Assembly (NCBI RefSeq): GCF_040267705.1
Contig: NZ_CP158374.1
Span: 868,001-932,000, forward strand
Reading direction: 5' to 3'
Source: Agromyces sp. G08B096
GTDB lineage: Bacteria > Actinomycetota > Actinomycetes > Actinomycetales > Microbacteriaceae
DNA: 64,000 bases
Both the position numbers and the translations under genes were made by a program. The number at the start of each line of letters is the position of its first letter. Within the stretch, counting starts at the first letter, position 1. The notes under the pieces were generated by a model. The model ran no database searches and was not told where the DNA came from. It saw nothing but the letters and a program-made list of their open reading frames with translations. This document shows, in pieces, positions 28,254 to 36,322 of the stretch.

Positions 28254-28679
28254 GTGACCGATCCCAACACTCCCGAGCAGCCCGGAGCCGGCGTCCCGCC
28301 CACGCCGCCCGCCGCTCCCGCCTACGGCGCGCCCGCGCAGCCGTCCGCTCCGGCCTACGGCGCCCAGCCCGCCTACGGCGCTCCCGCCTACGGCTCGGGT
28401 GCGCCCGCGACCAAGACGAACACCCTCGCGATCGTCTCGCTCATCGCCTCGATCGCGGGCATCGTGGTCGTCTACTTCATCGGCTCGGTGGTCGGCGTCA
28501 TCTGCGGTCACATCTCGCTGAACCAGATCAAGAAGACAGGCGAGCAGGGCCGCGGCATGGCGATCGCCGGCCTGATCGTCGGCTACGTCGGCATCGCGCT
28601 GTCGATCATCGCCGCCATCGTGCTCATCTCGCTCAGCGCGTGGCTCTTCTCCACGTACCCGAACGAGATCACCTACTGA
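28254..28679 (+). CDS. DUF4190-type membrane protein, first of three
   Basis: 141 residues. Residues 1-55 are a Pro/Ala/Tyr/Gly-rich tail with AYGA repeats; then two membrane segments (about 58-85 and 104-132) around the conserved GVICGHISLNQIKKTGEQGRGMAIAGLIVGY loop of DUF4190. The function of the family is not known. GTG 28254 follows GAGGGG at 28239-28244. A TATGGT box at 28154-28159 may be its -10. Two relatives follow. Confidence 0.85.
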   Translation: MTDPNTPEQPGAGVPPTPPAAPAYGAPAQPSAPAYGAQPAYGAPAYGSGAPATKTNTLAIVSLIASIAGIVVVYFIGSVVGVICGHISLNQIKKTGEQGRGMAIAGLIVGYVGIALSIIAAIVLISLSAWLFSTYPNEITY

Positions 28680-28707
28680 CCACCGACGTCACGAGCTGGA
28701 GAACGAC

Positions 28708-29361
28708 ATGACCGATCCCAAGCAGCCGGGCGACGAGCCCGAGGTCCCCGCCGGCAGCGTGCCCGAGGCGGCGACGCCCGACGTGCCCGAGGTGCCGAGC
28801 GCGCCCGAGCCGCCGGCGGCCCCTGAGCCGCCCGCGGCGCCCGAGCCGCCCGCCCCGCCGGCGCCGCCGTCGTACGGCACCACGCCGCCTCCGCCTCCGC
28901 CCGCCTACGGGCAGCCGGCCTCGGCGGCGCAGCCCGCCTACGGCTCGCAGCCGGCGTACGGCTCGCAGCCCGCGTACGGCTCGCAGCCCGCGTACGGAGA
29001 CCAGCAGGCGTATGGCAGCGGAGCGACCCCGCCGCCGGCGTACGGCTCGGCGCCGTACGGCACCGCGCCCTCCAAGCCGACCGCGGTCTTCAGCCTGATC
29101 TCGCTCATCGCGGGCATCGTGGGCGTCGTCTTCTCGCTCGCCGTGGTGTGGATCCCCGTCGTGGGCGGCATCCTGCAGCTGTTCATCCCGGCCGCGGCCG
29201 TGGTGCTCGGCTTCATCGGCCGCTCGAAGGAGCCGCACGCCAAGGCCATGTGGCTGACCGGCATCATCCTCGGCTTCGTCGGCATCGCCATCGGCCTGCT
29301 GTCGATCGTGCTGTGGGCCGTCGCGCTCGCCTCGTTCGACTCGTACCAGTACAACTACTGA
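28708..29361 (+). CDS. DUF4190-type membrane protein with a long Pro/Tyr-rich tail, second of three
   Basis: 217 residues. The first 125 are disordered: a PEPPAAPEPP stretch then four copies of SQPAYG or close variants, encoded by 15-base tandem repeats at about 28937-28998. Two membrane segments follow, with a shortened GFIGRSKEPHAKAMWLTGIILGFVG version of the DUF4190 loop. It starts 28 bases after the previous gene and is likely co-transcribed. Function unknown; the tail resembles cytoplasmic proline-rich anchors. Confidence 0.85.
   Translation: MTDPKQPGDEPEVPAGSVPEAATPDVPEVPSAPEPPAAPEPPAAPEPPAPPAPPSYGTTPPPPPPAYGQPASAAQPAYGSQPAYGSQPAYGSQPAYGDQQAYGSGATPPPAYGSAPYGTAPSKPTAVFSLISLIAGIVGVVFSLAVVWIPVVGGILQLFIPAAAVVLGFIGRSKEPHAKAMWLTGIILGFVGIAIGLLSIVLWAVALASFDSYQYNY
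28937..28998 (+). repeat. 15-bp tandem repeats coding for SQPAY-G units
   Basis: About four in-frame copies of a 15-base unit (TACGGCTCGCAGCCC with small changes) inside the second DUF4190 gene. It is a coding repeat, prone to length change, and not a CRISPR. Confidence 0.8.
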
Positions 29362-29371
29362 GCGTCGCGCC

Positions 29372-29872
29372 ATGAGTGACGAGCGTCAGGGGGTCCCGCC
29401 CGAAGGCGGGGCTCCCGGCTCGTCCCGCGACGGCCCGGGGCCGGATCTGCTCGCGCCGTACCGGCCCGGCGGCCCGACGTTCCAGGCCGACCCCGCCGTG
29501 CGGGAGGTCGAGGAGCAGTTCGACACCGGGCGGCTGCAGCAGCTGCCGACCGGTCAGCTCCTCCTCGTGCATCGACCAGGCGCCCCGGTCGCCGAAGCGG
29601 CGGCCGCCACCGACGAGGTGGAGGAGCAGCGACGCGTCTACAGCTGGGTCGGGGCGGTCGTCGGCTCGATCGGCGCACTCGCGTCGCTCTTCGTCGGATG
29701 GATGCTCCCGCTCGCCATCGCCGCGATCGTGTTCGGCGTGCTCGGCCTGCGGCGCGAGGAGCACGGGCGTACGCTCGCGTTCGTCGCCATCGGCACGGGC
29801 ATCACCGGCCTCGTCTTCTCGGCCGTGTGGATCGGCTACTACGCCATCGTCTACGGCGCGCTCCCGGCCTAG
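29372..29872 (+). CDS. DUF4190-like membrane protein, third of three
   Basis: 166 residues. A polar N-terminal half of about 90 residues precedes two membrane segments separated by GVLGLRREEHGRTLAFVAIGTGITG, a clear relative of the DUF4190 loop. It differs from its neighbours in lacking the PAYG repeats. It begins 10 bases after the second gene. Its stop codon directly abuts the stop codon of the reverse methyltransferase gene, with no bases between. Confidence 0.8.
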   Translation: MSDERQGVPPEGGAPGSSRDGPGPDLLAPYRPGGPTFQADPAVREVEEQFDTGRLQQLPTGQLLLVHRPGAPVAEAAAATDEVEEQRRVYSWVGAVVGSIGALASLFVGWMLPLAIAAIVFGVLGLRREEHGRTLAFVAIGTGITGLVFSAVWIGYYAIVYGALPA

Positions 29873-31063
29873 TCAGCTTCGCTCGACGAGCAGCGTGACG
29901 CGCTGACCGAGCTCCTTCGTGACGACGATGGTCGCCGCCTCGTCGCCCTTGGGCTTCAGCCGCGTGCGCAGTGCCGCGGGGTCAACATCGACGCCGCGCT
30001 TCTTGATCTCGAGGCTTCCGATGCCCCGGCGCGCGAGCTCCTGGCGGAGCTGCCGCTCGTCGTTCGGCAGCCGGTCGAGCACGCGGAACCCCCGCGCGAA
30101 CGGGGAGTCGAACGCCCGGTCGGCGGTGACGTAGGCGATGCCCTCCGAGAGCATCCAGCCTCCGTTCGCGCGGGCGAGATCTCCGATGAGCCGCGCGCGG
30201 ATGACCGCGCCATCGGGTTCGTACAGGTACTCGCCGAGCGGCCCGGCGGGCGCGTCCTCGGTGTCGGCCGCCGCGGTGAGCTCGGCGGCATGGTCGCCAC
30301 GGATGACGAGGGCTGAGCGGCCGACTCCCGGCCGCGCCAGCGGCCCGAACCAGACCGCGAGCTCGAGGACGTCGCCGTCGACCGAGACCCACTGCGCCTC
30401 CGTGCCGGCGGGCACGACGTCGCGGTCGGTGCCTGGGCCGAGCTTCACGCCCACCGCCATCCGCTGGGCCAGCCCGAACGCGAAGTCGAGGCCGGGGCTG
30501 TACGCGCTGGGGTGCGCGATGCGGGCGGCGGTGCGGCCGCGCGAGGTCGTCCGGCGTGCCGGATCGAGCCAGGCCCCACCGATGCCGCCGAGGGCGACCT
30601 CCTCGGCGCGGGCGTGCAGCACGCTCGCCCGCGGGAAGGGCGTCAGGTTGAATGCGGCGATCGCGGCCGTCACCTCGTCGGCGTCGGCCGCGGTCACCTC
30701 GAGGTCGACCGCGGCGAAGGCGAGCGCGTCGCCGCCGATGCCGCAGCCGAGGTCGGCGACGTGGCCGATGCCGGCGCGGGCGAAGCGGCCGGCATGGAGC
30801 GCGGCCACCTGGAGGCGCGTCGCCTGCTCGAGTCCGGCTTCGGTGAAGAGCATGCGTTCGGCGAACACGCCGAACTTCGCGCGCGCCCGGTGCCTGAGCT
30901 TCGCCTGGCTGAGGACGGCGGCGACGAGGGCGGGGGAGTGGCCGCGCTTGCGCAATTCGGCGACCGTGCGGACGACGTCGGCCTTCGAATCCCATTCCGG
31001 CAGCGAGTCGAGCAGCCGGAGGCCCTCGGGCGAGAGGAGTTCGACGAGCTCGGCGCGGTCCAC
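29873..31063 (-). CDS. class I SAM-dependent methyltransferase with THUMP-like C-terminal domain
   Basis: 396 residues. After about 90 N-terminal residues comes a Rossmann methyltransferase domain with the SAM motif VADLGCGIGGDALAFA and a DADEVTAAIAAFN second motif; WLDPARRT takes the place of the catalytic DPPR-type motif. The C-terminal third matches the THUMP-like domain found with such enzymes (EIKKRGVDVDPAALR, GDEAATIVVTK). The substrate is unknown; an RNA target is a fair guess. GTG 31063 is supported by TAGCGT ending six bases before it. Confidence 0.85.
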   Translation of the reverse strand: MDRAELVELLSPEGLRLLDSLPEWDSKADVVRTVAELRKRGHSPALVAAVLSQAKLRHRARAKFGVFAERMLFTEAGLEQATRLQVAALHAGRFARAGIGHVADLGCGIGGDALAFAAVDLEVTAADADEVTAAIAAFNLTPFPRASVLHARAEEVALGGIGGAWLDPARRTTSRGRTAARIAHPSAYSPGLDFAFGLAQRMAVGVKLGPGTDRDVVPAGTEAQWVSVDGDVLELAVWFGPLARPGVGRSALVIRGDHAAELTAAADTEDAPAGPLGEYLYEPDGAVIRARLIGDLARANGGWMLSEGIAYVTADRAFDSPFARGFRVLDRLPNDERQLRQELARRGIGSLEIKKRGVDVDPAALRTRLKPKGDEAATIVVTKELGQRVTLLVERS

Positions 31064-31069
31064 CCGGCC

Positions 31070-31075
31070 ACGCTA
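31070..31075 (-). promoter_or_regulatory. -10 box of the methyltransferase gene (leaderless)
   Basis: TAGCGT on the minus strand, six bases before GTG 31063. Confidence 0.5.
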
Positions 31076-31110
31076 GCACCGCGGTCGCGAGGCATCCGCT
31101 CGACGAACCA

Positions 31111-31137
31111 TTGGCACTCACGTTGCATGAGTGCCAG
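31111..31137 (+). promoter_or_regulatory. CIRCE operator 1 of groES
   Basis: TTGGCACTC, nine bases, GAGTGCCAG: the HrcA-binding inverted repeat, eight of nine arm positions paired. It covers the proposed -35 box. Confidence 0.85.
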
Positions 31138-31151
31138 AGACTGCCTACACT
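31123..31151 (+). promoter_or_regulatory. promoter of groES
   Basis: TTGCAT at 31123-31128 and TACACT at 31146-31151 with a 17-base spacer. The two CIRCE operators lie over the -35 box and just after the -10 box. Confidence 0.7.
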
Positions 31152-31155
31152 CGTG

Positions 31156-31182
31156 TTAGCACTCTCAGCGTGAGGCTGCTAA
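31156..31182 (+). promoter_or_regulatory. CIRCE operator 2 of groES
   Basis: TTAGCACTC, nine bases, GGCTGCTAA. The left arm is a perfect CIRCE half; the right arm matches GAGTGCTAA at seven of nine positions. It lies at the transcription start. Confidence 0.75.
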
Positions 31183-31211
31183 CCAAGTCTTCGTCTAGAA
31201 AGAGGTCAACC

Positions 31212-31508
31212 GTGTCGGTTTCCATCAAGCCGCTCGAGGATCGCATCGTCATCAAGCAGGTCGAGGCCGAGCAGACCACGGCGTCTGGTCTGGTGATCCC
31301 CGACACCGCGAAGGAGAAGCCCCAGGAGGGCGAGGTCGTCGCGGTGGGCCCCGGCCGCATCGACGACAACGGCAACCGCGTCCCGCTCGACGTCGCCGTC
31401 GGCGACCGCGTGCTGTACTCGAAGTACGGCGGCACCGAGGTGAAGTTCGGCGGCGAGGAGTACCTCGTGCTGTCGGCTCGCGACGTGCTGGCGGTCGTCG
31501 TCCGCTAA
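31212..31508 (+). CDS. groES: co-chaperonin GroES
   Basis: 98 residues, starting [23 protein letters not shown] with the mobile loop [14 protein letters not shown] and the core [14 protein letters not shown] and [19 protein letters not shown]. It caps the GroEL folding chamber. GTG 31212 has AAAGAGG upstream. No groEL follows; a strong terminator ends the unit, so the groEL gene or genes must be elsewhere. Heat-shock control by HrcA is predicted from the two CIRCE sites. Confidence 0.97.
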   Translation: MSVSIKPLEDRIVIKQVEAEQTTASGLVIPDTAKEKPQEGEVVAVGPGRIDDNGNRVPLDVAVGDRVLYSKYGGTEVKFGGEEYLVLSARDVLAVVVR

Positions 31509-31526
31509 TCGGTCGACCGCTTTCCC

Positions 31527-31559
31527 GAGGCCCGGGCGTCCACACGACGCCCGGGCCTC
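31527..31559 (+). terminator. terminator of groES
   Basis: A perfect 14-bp stem (31527-31540 with 31546-31559) with a 5-base loop, then GTCGTGTC. It makes groES a single-gene transcript. Confidence 0.85.
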
Positions 31560-31598
31560 GTCGTGTCCCGCCATCGCGCCCACGTCGCCGGGCGGGCG

Positions 31599-31604
31599 TA
31601 GGCT
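31599..31604 (+). promoter_or_regulatory. -10 box of rarD (leaderless)
   Basis: TAGGCT ends six bases before the GTG at 31611. Confidence 0.6.
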
Positions 31605-31610
31605 TTCCCG

Positions 31611-32564
31611 GTGCGCACCCCCTCCACCACCGAGCCGCCCGGCGGCTCGACGCAGAGCGCCATCAGCCGGTCCGGCCTGCTGTTCGCGATCTCGGCCTAC
31701 GTGCTGTGGGGCGTGCTGCCCATCTACTTCCTCGCCCTCGAACCGACCGGTCCGTTCGAGATCGTCGCCTGGCGCATCCTGCTGTCGTTGGTGTTCTGCG
31801 CCCTGCTCATCATGGTGACGCGGGCCTGGCGCACCTTCATCGCGTTGCTCGCCGACCGTCGCGTGGTCCTCACCATGGGCCTCGCCGGCGTGCTGATCTT
31901 CGTCAACTGGCAGACCTACGTCTACGCCACGCTCTCGGGGCAGGTCGTGGAGGCGGCGCTCGGGTACTTCATCAACCCGATCGTGACCGTCTTCCTCGGG
32001 GTCCTGGTGCTCCGCGAGCGGCTGAACGCGACGCAGTGGATCGCGGTGGGCATCAGTCTGGTCGCCGTCGTGGTGCTCGCCGTCGGCTACGGCCAGCTCC
32101 CGTGGATCGCCCTCGTGCTCGCGTTCTCGTTCGGCGTCTACGGGCTCATCAAGAAGCGGGTGGGGCCGAAGGTCGACGCGGTCTCGGGGCTCACGCTCGA
32201 GACGGCGTGGCTCGCTCCGGTCGCGGTCGTCCAATTGATCGTCGTCGCCTCCACGACCGGGCTGACGCTCGGCCAGGGCGGCGCCTGGCACACCGTGCTC
32301 CTGCTCCTGGCCGGAGCCGTCACGGCGGTGCCGTTGCTGCTGTTCGCCGCGGCCTCGCGCCGGCTCCCGCTCATCCACATGGGCTTCATCCAGTACTTCG
32401 CGCCGTTCATCCAGTTCATCGTGGGGGTGTTCGTGCTCCACGAGCCCATGCCGCCCGGGCGATGGGTCGGATTCGCGCTCGTGTGGGTCGCGCTCGTGGT
32501 GCTGACGTTCGACCTCGTCCGGGGAGCGCGCGCCGCGCGCAGGCAGGTCGCCGCGCTCACCTGA
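31611..32564 (+). CDS. rarD: EamA-family transporter RarD
   Basis: 317 residues with about ten membrane segments in two EamA halves. RarD features include GLLFAISAYVLWGVLPIYF at the start, VNWQTYVYA, EAALGYFINP and GFIQYFAPFIQF. The family exports small metabolites; the RarD substrate is uncertain (chloramphenicol sensitivity was the original phenotype). GTG 31611 is supported by a -10 box six bases upstream. No operon partner. Confidence 0.9.
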   Translation: MRTPSTTEPPGGSTQSAISRSGLLFAISAYVLWGVLPIYFLALEPTGPFEIVAWRILLSLVFCALLIMVTRAWRTFIALLADRRVVLTMGLAGVLIFVNWQTYVYATLSGQVVEAALGYFINPIVTVFLGVLVLRERLNATQWIAVGISLVAVVVLAVGYGQLPWIALVLAFSFGVYGLIKKRVGPKVDAVSGLTLETAWLAPVAVVQLIVVASTTGLTLGQGGAWHTVLLLLAGAVTAVPLLLFAAASRRLPLIHMGFIQYFAPFIQFIVGVFVLHEPMPPGRWVGFALVWVALVVLTFDLVRGARAARRQVAALT

Positions 32565-32650
32565 GCCGGCCCGCGCCGGAGCTCGATCGTTGCGTCGAAG
32601 CTCGGCCGCGGTCACCGATCGTGCGTCGGACGCGCGAATGTGTCGGAAAT

Positions 32651-32721
32651 GTAACGCTTCCCGGGTGTTACCGGGTTGTGATCGGGATGCCTTGTTGCGG
32701 TATGCGGCCCGGAACTACTGT
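32651..32721 (+). promoter_or_regulatory. promoter and possible operator of livK
   Basis: TTGTTG at 32692-32697 and TACTGT at 32716-32721, spacer 18. Upstream lies an inverted repeat, GTAAC (32651-32655), 11 bases, GTTAC (32667-32671), a possible regulator site; it does not match a consensus I can name with confidence. Confidence 0.5.
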
Positions 32722-32780
32722 GACAGAACGGCGCGCCGCGAGGCGTGCATCGAACCATTCCTTCAGTCCCAAGGAGCAAC

Positions 32781-34067
32781 ATGAGCGTTTTCGGCACATC
32801 CCGACCCGCTCGTTCGCGCGGAAAGGTCTGGACGGGCGTCGCGGTCACCGCGGCCAGCGCCCTCCTGCTCTCCGCCTGCGCGAGCGGCGAGCCCGAATCC
32901 GGCGGCGAGAGCCAGGGCCCCCGCGACGAGCTGGCGCTCACCATCGGCACGGCGCTGCCGCAGACCGGCAACCTCGCCTTCCTCGGCCCGCCCGAGGAGG
33001 CCGGTGTGGCGTACGCCACGTCGCAGATCAACGAGGTGTCGGACACCACCGGGCTCTCGCTCGAGGTCGTCTACGGCGACTCCGGCGACACCGACAACAA
33101 GGCCTACGAGACCGAGATCCCCCGCCTCCTCGGCGAGGACGTCTCCGCCATCATCGGCGCGGCCTCGTCGGGCACGTCGCTGCAGTTCATCGACCAGGTC
33201 GTCGGCGCCGGCGTCATCCAGTTCTCGCCGGCCAACACGTCCGACGCGTTCACGACGTACGACGACAACGGCCTCTACTTCCGCACCGCACCGTCCGACG
33301 TCCTCCAGGGCGAGGTGCTCGGCAACCTGATCGCCGAAGACGGCAACCAGACGCTGGGCCTCATCGTGCTGAACGACTCGTACGGCACCGGTCTCGCGAA
33401 GTACGTGACCGAGGCGTTCGAGGCCGCGGGCGGCGAAGTCGTGGCCGCGCCGACCTACAACACCGGTGACACCACGTTCGACGCCCAGATCAGCGAGGTC
33501 CTCGCGGCCGACCCCGACGCGATCGCCCTGATCACGTTCGACGAGGTCACGACGATCCTCCCGGGTCTCTTCGGGCAGTTCCCGGCCGACAAGCTGTACT
33601 TCGTCGACGGCAACCTGAAGAACTTCTCCGACGCCGGGTTCGCTCCGGGCTCCCTCACGGGCGCGAAGGGCACCCTGCCCGGCCTCTCGATCGACTCGAT
33701 CTCGGACTTCACCTCCGAGCTCGACGCCTTCCTCGAGGAGGAGGGCACGCCGGCGCTCGAGGACTACAGCTACGCGGCTGAGTCCTTCGACGCGACGGTG
33801 CTGCTCGCGCTGGCGTCGCTCGCGGCGAACTCGACCGACCCGGCCGACATCGCAGAGAAGCTCATCGAGGTCTCCGGCGGCGAGGGCGACGGCGAGAAGT
33901 GCACCACCTACGCCGAGTGCGCCGAGATCATCGTGGGCGGCGGCACCGCCGACTACGACGGCATCTCCGGTCCGATCACCTTCGACGAGGTCGGCGACCC
34001 GACCGAAGCGTCGATCGGCATCTACCAGTACGCCGAAGACAACACGTACGCGGCGTACGAGGGCTGA
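32781..34067 (+). CDS. livK: branched-chain amino acid type ABC transporter substrate-binding lipoprotein
   Basis: 428 residues. A signal peptide ends in the lipobox LLSAC with lipidated C33; a short Gly/Ser/Glu linker precedes a periplasmic-binding-protein type I fold of the LivK family (IGTALPQTGNLAFLGPPEEAG; IIGAASSGTSLQFID; GLIVLNDSYGTGLAKYV). ATG 32781 follows AAGGAG at 32771-32776. The matching permease and ATPase genes lie downstream but on the opposite strand, facing this gene. The ligand could be amino acids, urea or another small compound. Confidence 0.9.
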   Translation: MSVFGTSRPARSRGKVWTGVAVTAASALLLSACASGEPESGGESQGPRDELALTIGTALPQTGNLAFLGPPEEAGVAYATSQINEVSDTTGLSLEVVYGDSGDTDNKAYETEIPRLLGEDVSAIIGAASSGTSLQFIDQVVGAGVIQFSPANTSDAFTTYDDNGLYFRTAPSDVLQGEVLGNLIAEDGNQTLGLIVLNDSYGTGLAKYVTEAFEAAGGEVVAAPTYNTGDTTFDAQISEVLAADPDAIALITFDEVTTILPGLFGQFPADKLYFVDGNLKNFSDAGFAPGSLTGAKGTLPGLSIDSISDFTSELDAFLEEEGTPALEDYSYAAESFDATVLLALASLAANSTDPADIAEKLIEVSGGEGDGEKCTTYAECAEIIVGGGTADYDGISGPITFDEVGDPTEASIGIYQYAEDNTYAAYEG

Positions 34068-34084
34068 TTCAGCCCGACCCGAAC

Positions 34085-34114
34085 ACGGGCCCCGGTCTTC
34101 GGACCGGGGCCCGT
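34085..34114 (+). terminator. terminator of livK
   Basis: A perfect 13-bp stem (34085-34097 with 34102-34114) closed by a TTCG tetraloop, 17 bases after the stop codon. Confidence 0.9.
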
Positions 34115-34505
34115 TTCGCGTGCGCGAGGCAGCGGTCGGCGCCTGCCGGGAGTCGCGTGGCACTGCCCGGCGGCTGACGCGTCCGGCGGCTGGCCAGCCT
34201 CGCGGCCGGCGAGCCCGGCGGCTGGAGAGCCCAACGGCTGGGCGAGCGCGGCGCGGGAAGCGCAGAGCGCGATCAGGAGGGAGCCCGCGAGCACAGGGCG
34301 CGGTGAGCGCAGAGTGCGCGGTTCGGCACCGAGCGCGGGAGCGCAGGGCGCCTCGCTGCCGGCGAATGAGGCACGCGGCTCGATGCGGACGGCTGCCCGG
34401 CTCGGGAGCTCGCGTCCAGCACGAGGCGTCCCGGAAGGCACGCCGGAGCGCATCGGTCGCGGCGCTCGCCGAGCGGACGGTGGCCCACCCTCCCGCGAAC
34501 GACGA
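34115..34505. other. non-coding stretch with imperfect GAGCGCAG-type repeats
   Basis: This 390-base interval between two facing terminators has no credible gene: open frames here are Arg/Ala/Gly-rich in every direction and lack start signals or family likeness. It holds several imperfect copies of a GAGCGCAGRGCGCG-like unit near 34259, 34289, 34304 and 34339, and repeated GGCGGCTGG words around 34165-34240. It may be a decayed gene or an expanded spacer. Confidence 0.5.
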
Positions 34506-34537
34506 AGGGCGGGCCGCGCCGAAGCGCGACCCGCCCT
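34506..34537 (-). terminator. terminator of the livHMGF operon
   Basis: Stem 34506-34519 with 34524-34537, 14 positions with one mismatch that can wobble, CGAA-type tetraloop, 16 bases past the livF stop on the minus strand. Confidence 0.8.
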
Positions 34538-34553
34538 CGTGGAGCGGCGTCGG

Positions 34554-35309
34554 TCAGGTGCCGAGCGTGCCGAGGTATAGCTCGGTGACCTTCGGATCGT
34601 TCAGCAGGTCGCGCCCGCTGCCCGTGTAGGCGTCGCGGCCCTGGTCGAGGACGTATCCACGGTCGCAGATCTGCAGGCAGCGCCGCGCGTTCTGTTCGAC
34701 CATGATGCACGTCACGCCGGCCTTGTTGATCTCCGAGACGCGGATGAACGCCTCGTCTTGACGGACGGGCGACAGGCCGGCCGACGGCTCGTCGAGCAGG
34801 AGCACCTTCGGGTCCATCATGAGCGCCCGGCTCATGGCGACCATCTGGCGCTCGCCGCCCGAGAGCGAGCCGGCTCGCTGCTTCAGCCGCGAGCCGAGCT
34901 CCGCGAAGATCCCGGTGACGAACTCGAGGCGTTCCTTGTACACCGACGGGCGCTGGAACAGGCCCATCTGCAGGTTCTCCTCGATGGTGAGGCTCGGGAA
35001 CACGTTGTTCGTCTGCGGGATGAACCCGACGCCGCGTGCGACGAGCTTGTTCGCCTTCAGGCCCGTGATGTCCTCGCCCTCGAGCGAGATCCGGCCGTCG
35101 CGGACGTTCACCTGCCCGAAGATCGCCTTCAGCAGCGTCGACTTGCCGGCGCCGTTCGGGCCGATGATGCCGATGAGTTCGCCCTGGTGGGCGACGAGCG
35201 AGCAGCCGTTCAGGATGTTCACGCCCGGGAGGTATCCCGCATGCACGTCGTCGACCACGACGACGGGCGTCGCGGTCGTCGTGGCGGCTCCGGTCTGGTT
35301 CGCGGTCAC
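34554..35309 (-). CDS. livF: branched-chain amino acid type ABC transporter ATP-binding protein LivF
   Basis: 251 residues. Walker A GPNGAGKST, Q-loop region FIPQTNNVFPSLT, signature LSGGERQMVAMSRAL, Walker B LLLDEPSAGLSP and the switch histidine position VEQNAR (Gln-Asn, as usual in LivF). It is the last gene of livH-M-G-F; its GTG overlaps the livG stop by four bases. It energises the permeases LivH and LivM together with LivG. Confidence 0.94.
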   Translation of the reverse strand: MTANQTGAATTTATPVVVVDDVHAGYLPGVNILNGCSLVAHQGELIGIIGPNGAGKSTLLKAIFGQVNVRDGRISLEGEDITGLKANKLVARGVGFIPQTNNVFPSLTIEENLQMGLFQRPSVYKERLEFVTGIFAELGSRLKQRAGSLSGGERQMVAMSRALMMDPKVLLLDEPSAGLSPVRQDEAFIRVSEINKAGVTCIMVEQNARRCLQICDRGYVLDQGRDAYTGSGRDLLNDPKVTELYLGTLGT

Positions 35310-36322
35310 TGGTCCTTCTCCTCGAGTTCGGCGAGCCCGTCCTCCGCGAGGGTTCCCGCGTCGACCTGGGTCGACGCCGAGGCATCCGTCGTCGGATCGG
35401 CTTCGGAAGCGGTGAAGCGGCCGGTCACGACGCCCAGGTCGAGCTCCTGGTGAGCACCGAGGTACGCGTCGACGACGGCCGGGTCGCGCATGACCGTGTA
35501 CGGGTCGCCCTCGGCGACCACGCGGCCCTCGGCCATGACGACGACCCAGTCGGCGATGTGCCGCACCATGTGCATGTCGTGCTCCACGAAGAGCACGGTC
35601 ATGCCCTCGTCCTTCAGGTCGAGGATGTGGTCGAGCAGCGACTGGGTGAGCGCCGGGTTGACGCCCGCCATCGGCTCGTCGAGCATGACGAGCTTCGGCT
35701 GGCTCATGAGGGCCCGCGCCATCTCGAGCAGCTTCCGCTGGCCGCCGGACAGGCTCGCCGCGAAGTCATTCGCCTTGGTGTCGAGCTTGAACTTCGCGAG
35801 CAGGCGCATGGCGCGCTCCTCGATCTCGGCATCCTGTCGGCGCCACGCGGCGGGGATGAGGCTCGACCAGAAGCGCTCGCCGCGCTGCTCCTTGGCGCCG
35901 AGCTTCATGTTCTCGAGCACGGTGAGCAGGCCCAGCGCCTTGGTGAGCTGGAACGTGCGGACCTGACCCATGCGGGCGACCCGGTAGGCGGGCACGCCCG
36001 ACAGCGACGTGCCGTCGAACGTCCACGAGCCCTCGTTCGGCTTGTCGAAGCCGGTGAGGAGGTTGAACAGCGTCGTCTTGCCGGCGCCGTTCGGCCCGAT
36101 GAGCGCGGTGATGGCACCCCGGGGGATCTCGAGGTGGTCGACGTCCACCGCCGTCAGGCCGCCGAACGTGCGGCGCACGCCGTCGGCGACGATGATGGGG
36201 TCGATCTTGGCGACCCCGGGCTTCACGTCGCCGACGTGGAGCCCGGTGGTCTTCGGGCGGGGCGTCGGCGCCGTCGCGGGCGCCGCCGTGGGCTCGTTCG
36301 GAGCCGGGAACTCACTTGACAA
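35306..36322 (-). CDS. livG: branched-chain amino acid type ABC transporter ATP-binding protein LivG
   Basis: 338 residues, longer than usual for LivG because of about 38 extra N-terminal and 45 extra C-terminal residues of low complexity. Core motifs: Walker A GPNGAGKTT, VRTFQLTKAL, signature LSGGQRKLLEMARAL, Walker B VMLDEPMAGVNP, and the LivG-type H-loop VEHDMHMV. The TTG start at 36322 overlaps livM by 11 bases and is supported by AAGGAG seven bases before it within livM. Confidence 0.92.
   Translation of the reverse strand: MSSEFPAPNEPTAAPATAPTPRPKTTGLHVGDVKPGVAKIDPIIVADGVRRTFGGLTAVDVDHLEIPRGAITALIGPNGAGKTTLFNLLTGFDKPNEGSWTFDGTSLSGVPAYRVARMGQVRTFQLTKALGLLTVLENMKLGAKEQRGERFWSSLIPAAWRRQDAEIEERAMRLLAKFKLDTKANDFAASLSGGQRKLLEMARALMSQPKLVMLDEPMAGVNPALTQSLLDHILDLKDEGMTVLFVEHDMHMVRHIADWVVVMAEGRVVAEGDPYTVMRDPAVVDAYLGAHQELDLGVVTGRFTASEADPTTDASASTQVDAGTLAEDGLAELEEKDQ

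Noticed and set aside
28937-28998. Short regular repeats that could suggest a CRISPR or a satellite
   Set aside because: The 15-base units are contiguous, in frame and encode SQPAYG repeats of a membrane protein; there are no spacers.
34120-34629. A 169-codon open frame in the spacer after livK
   Set aside because: Arg/Ala-rich, no ribosome binding site, runs through a terminator hairpin into livF in antisense.
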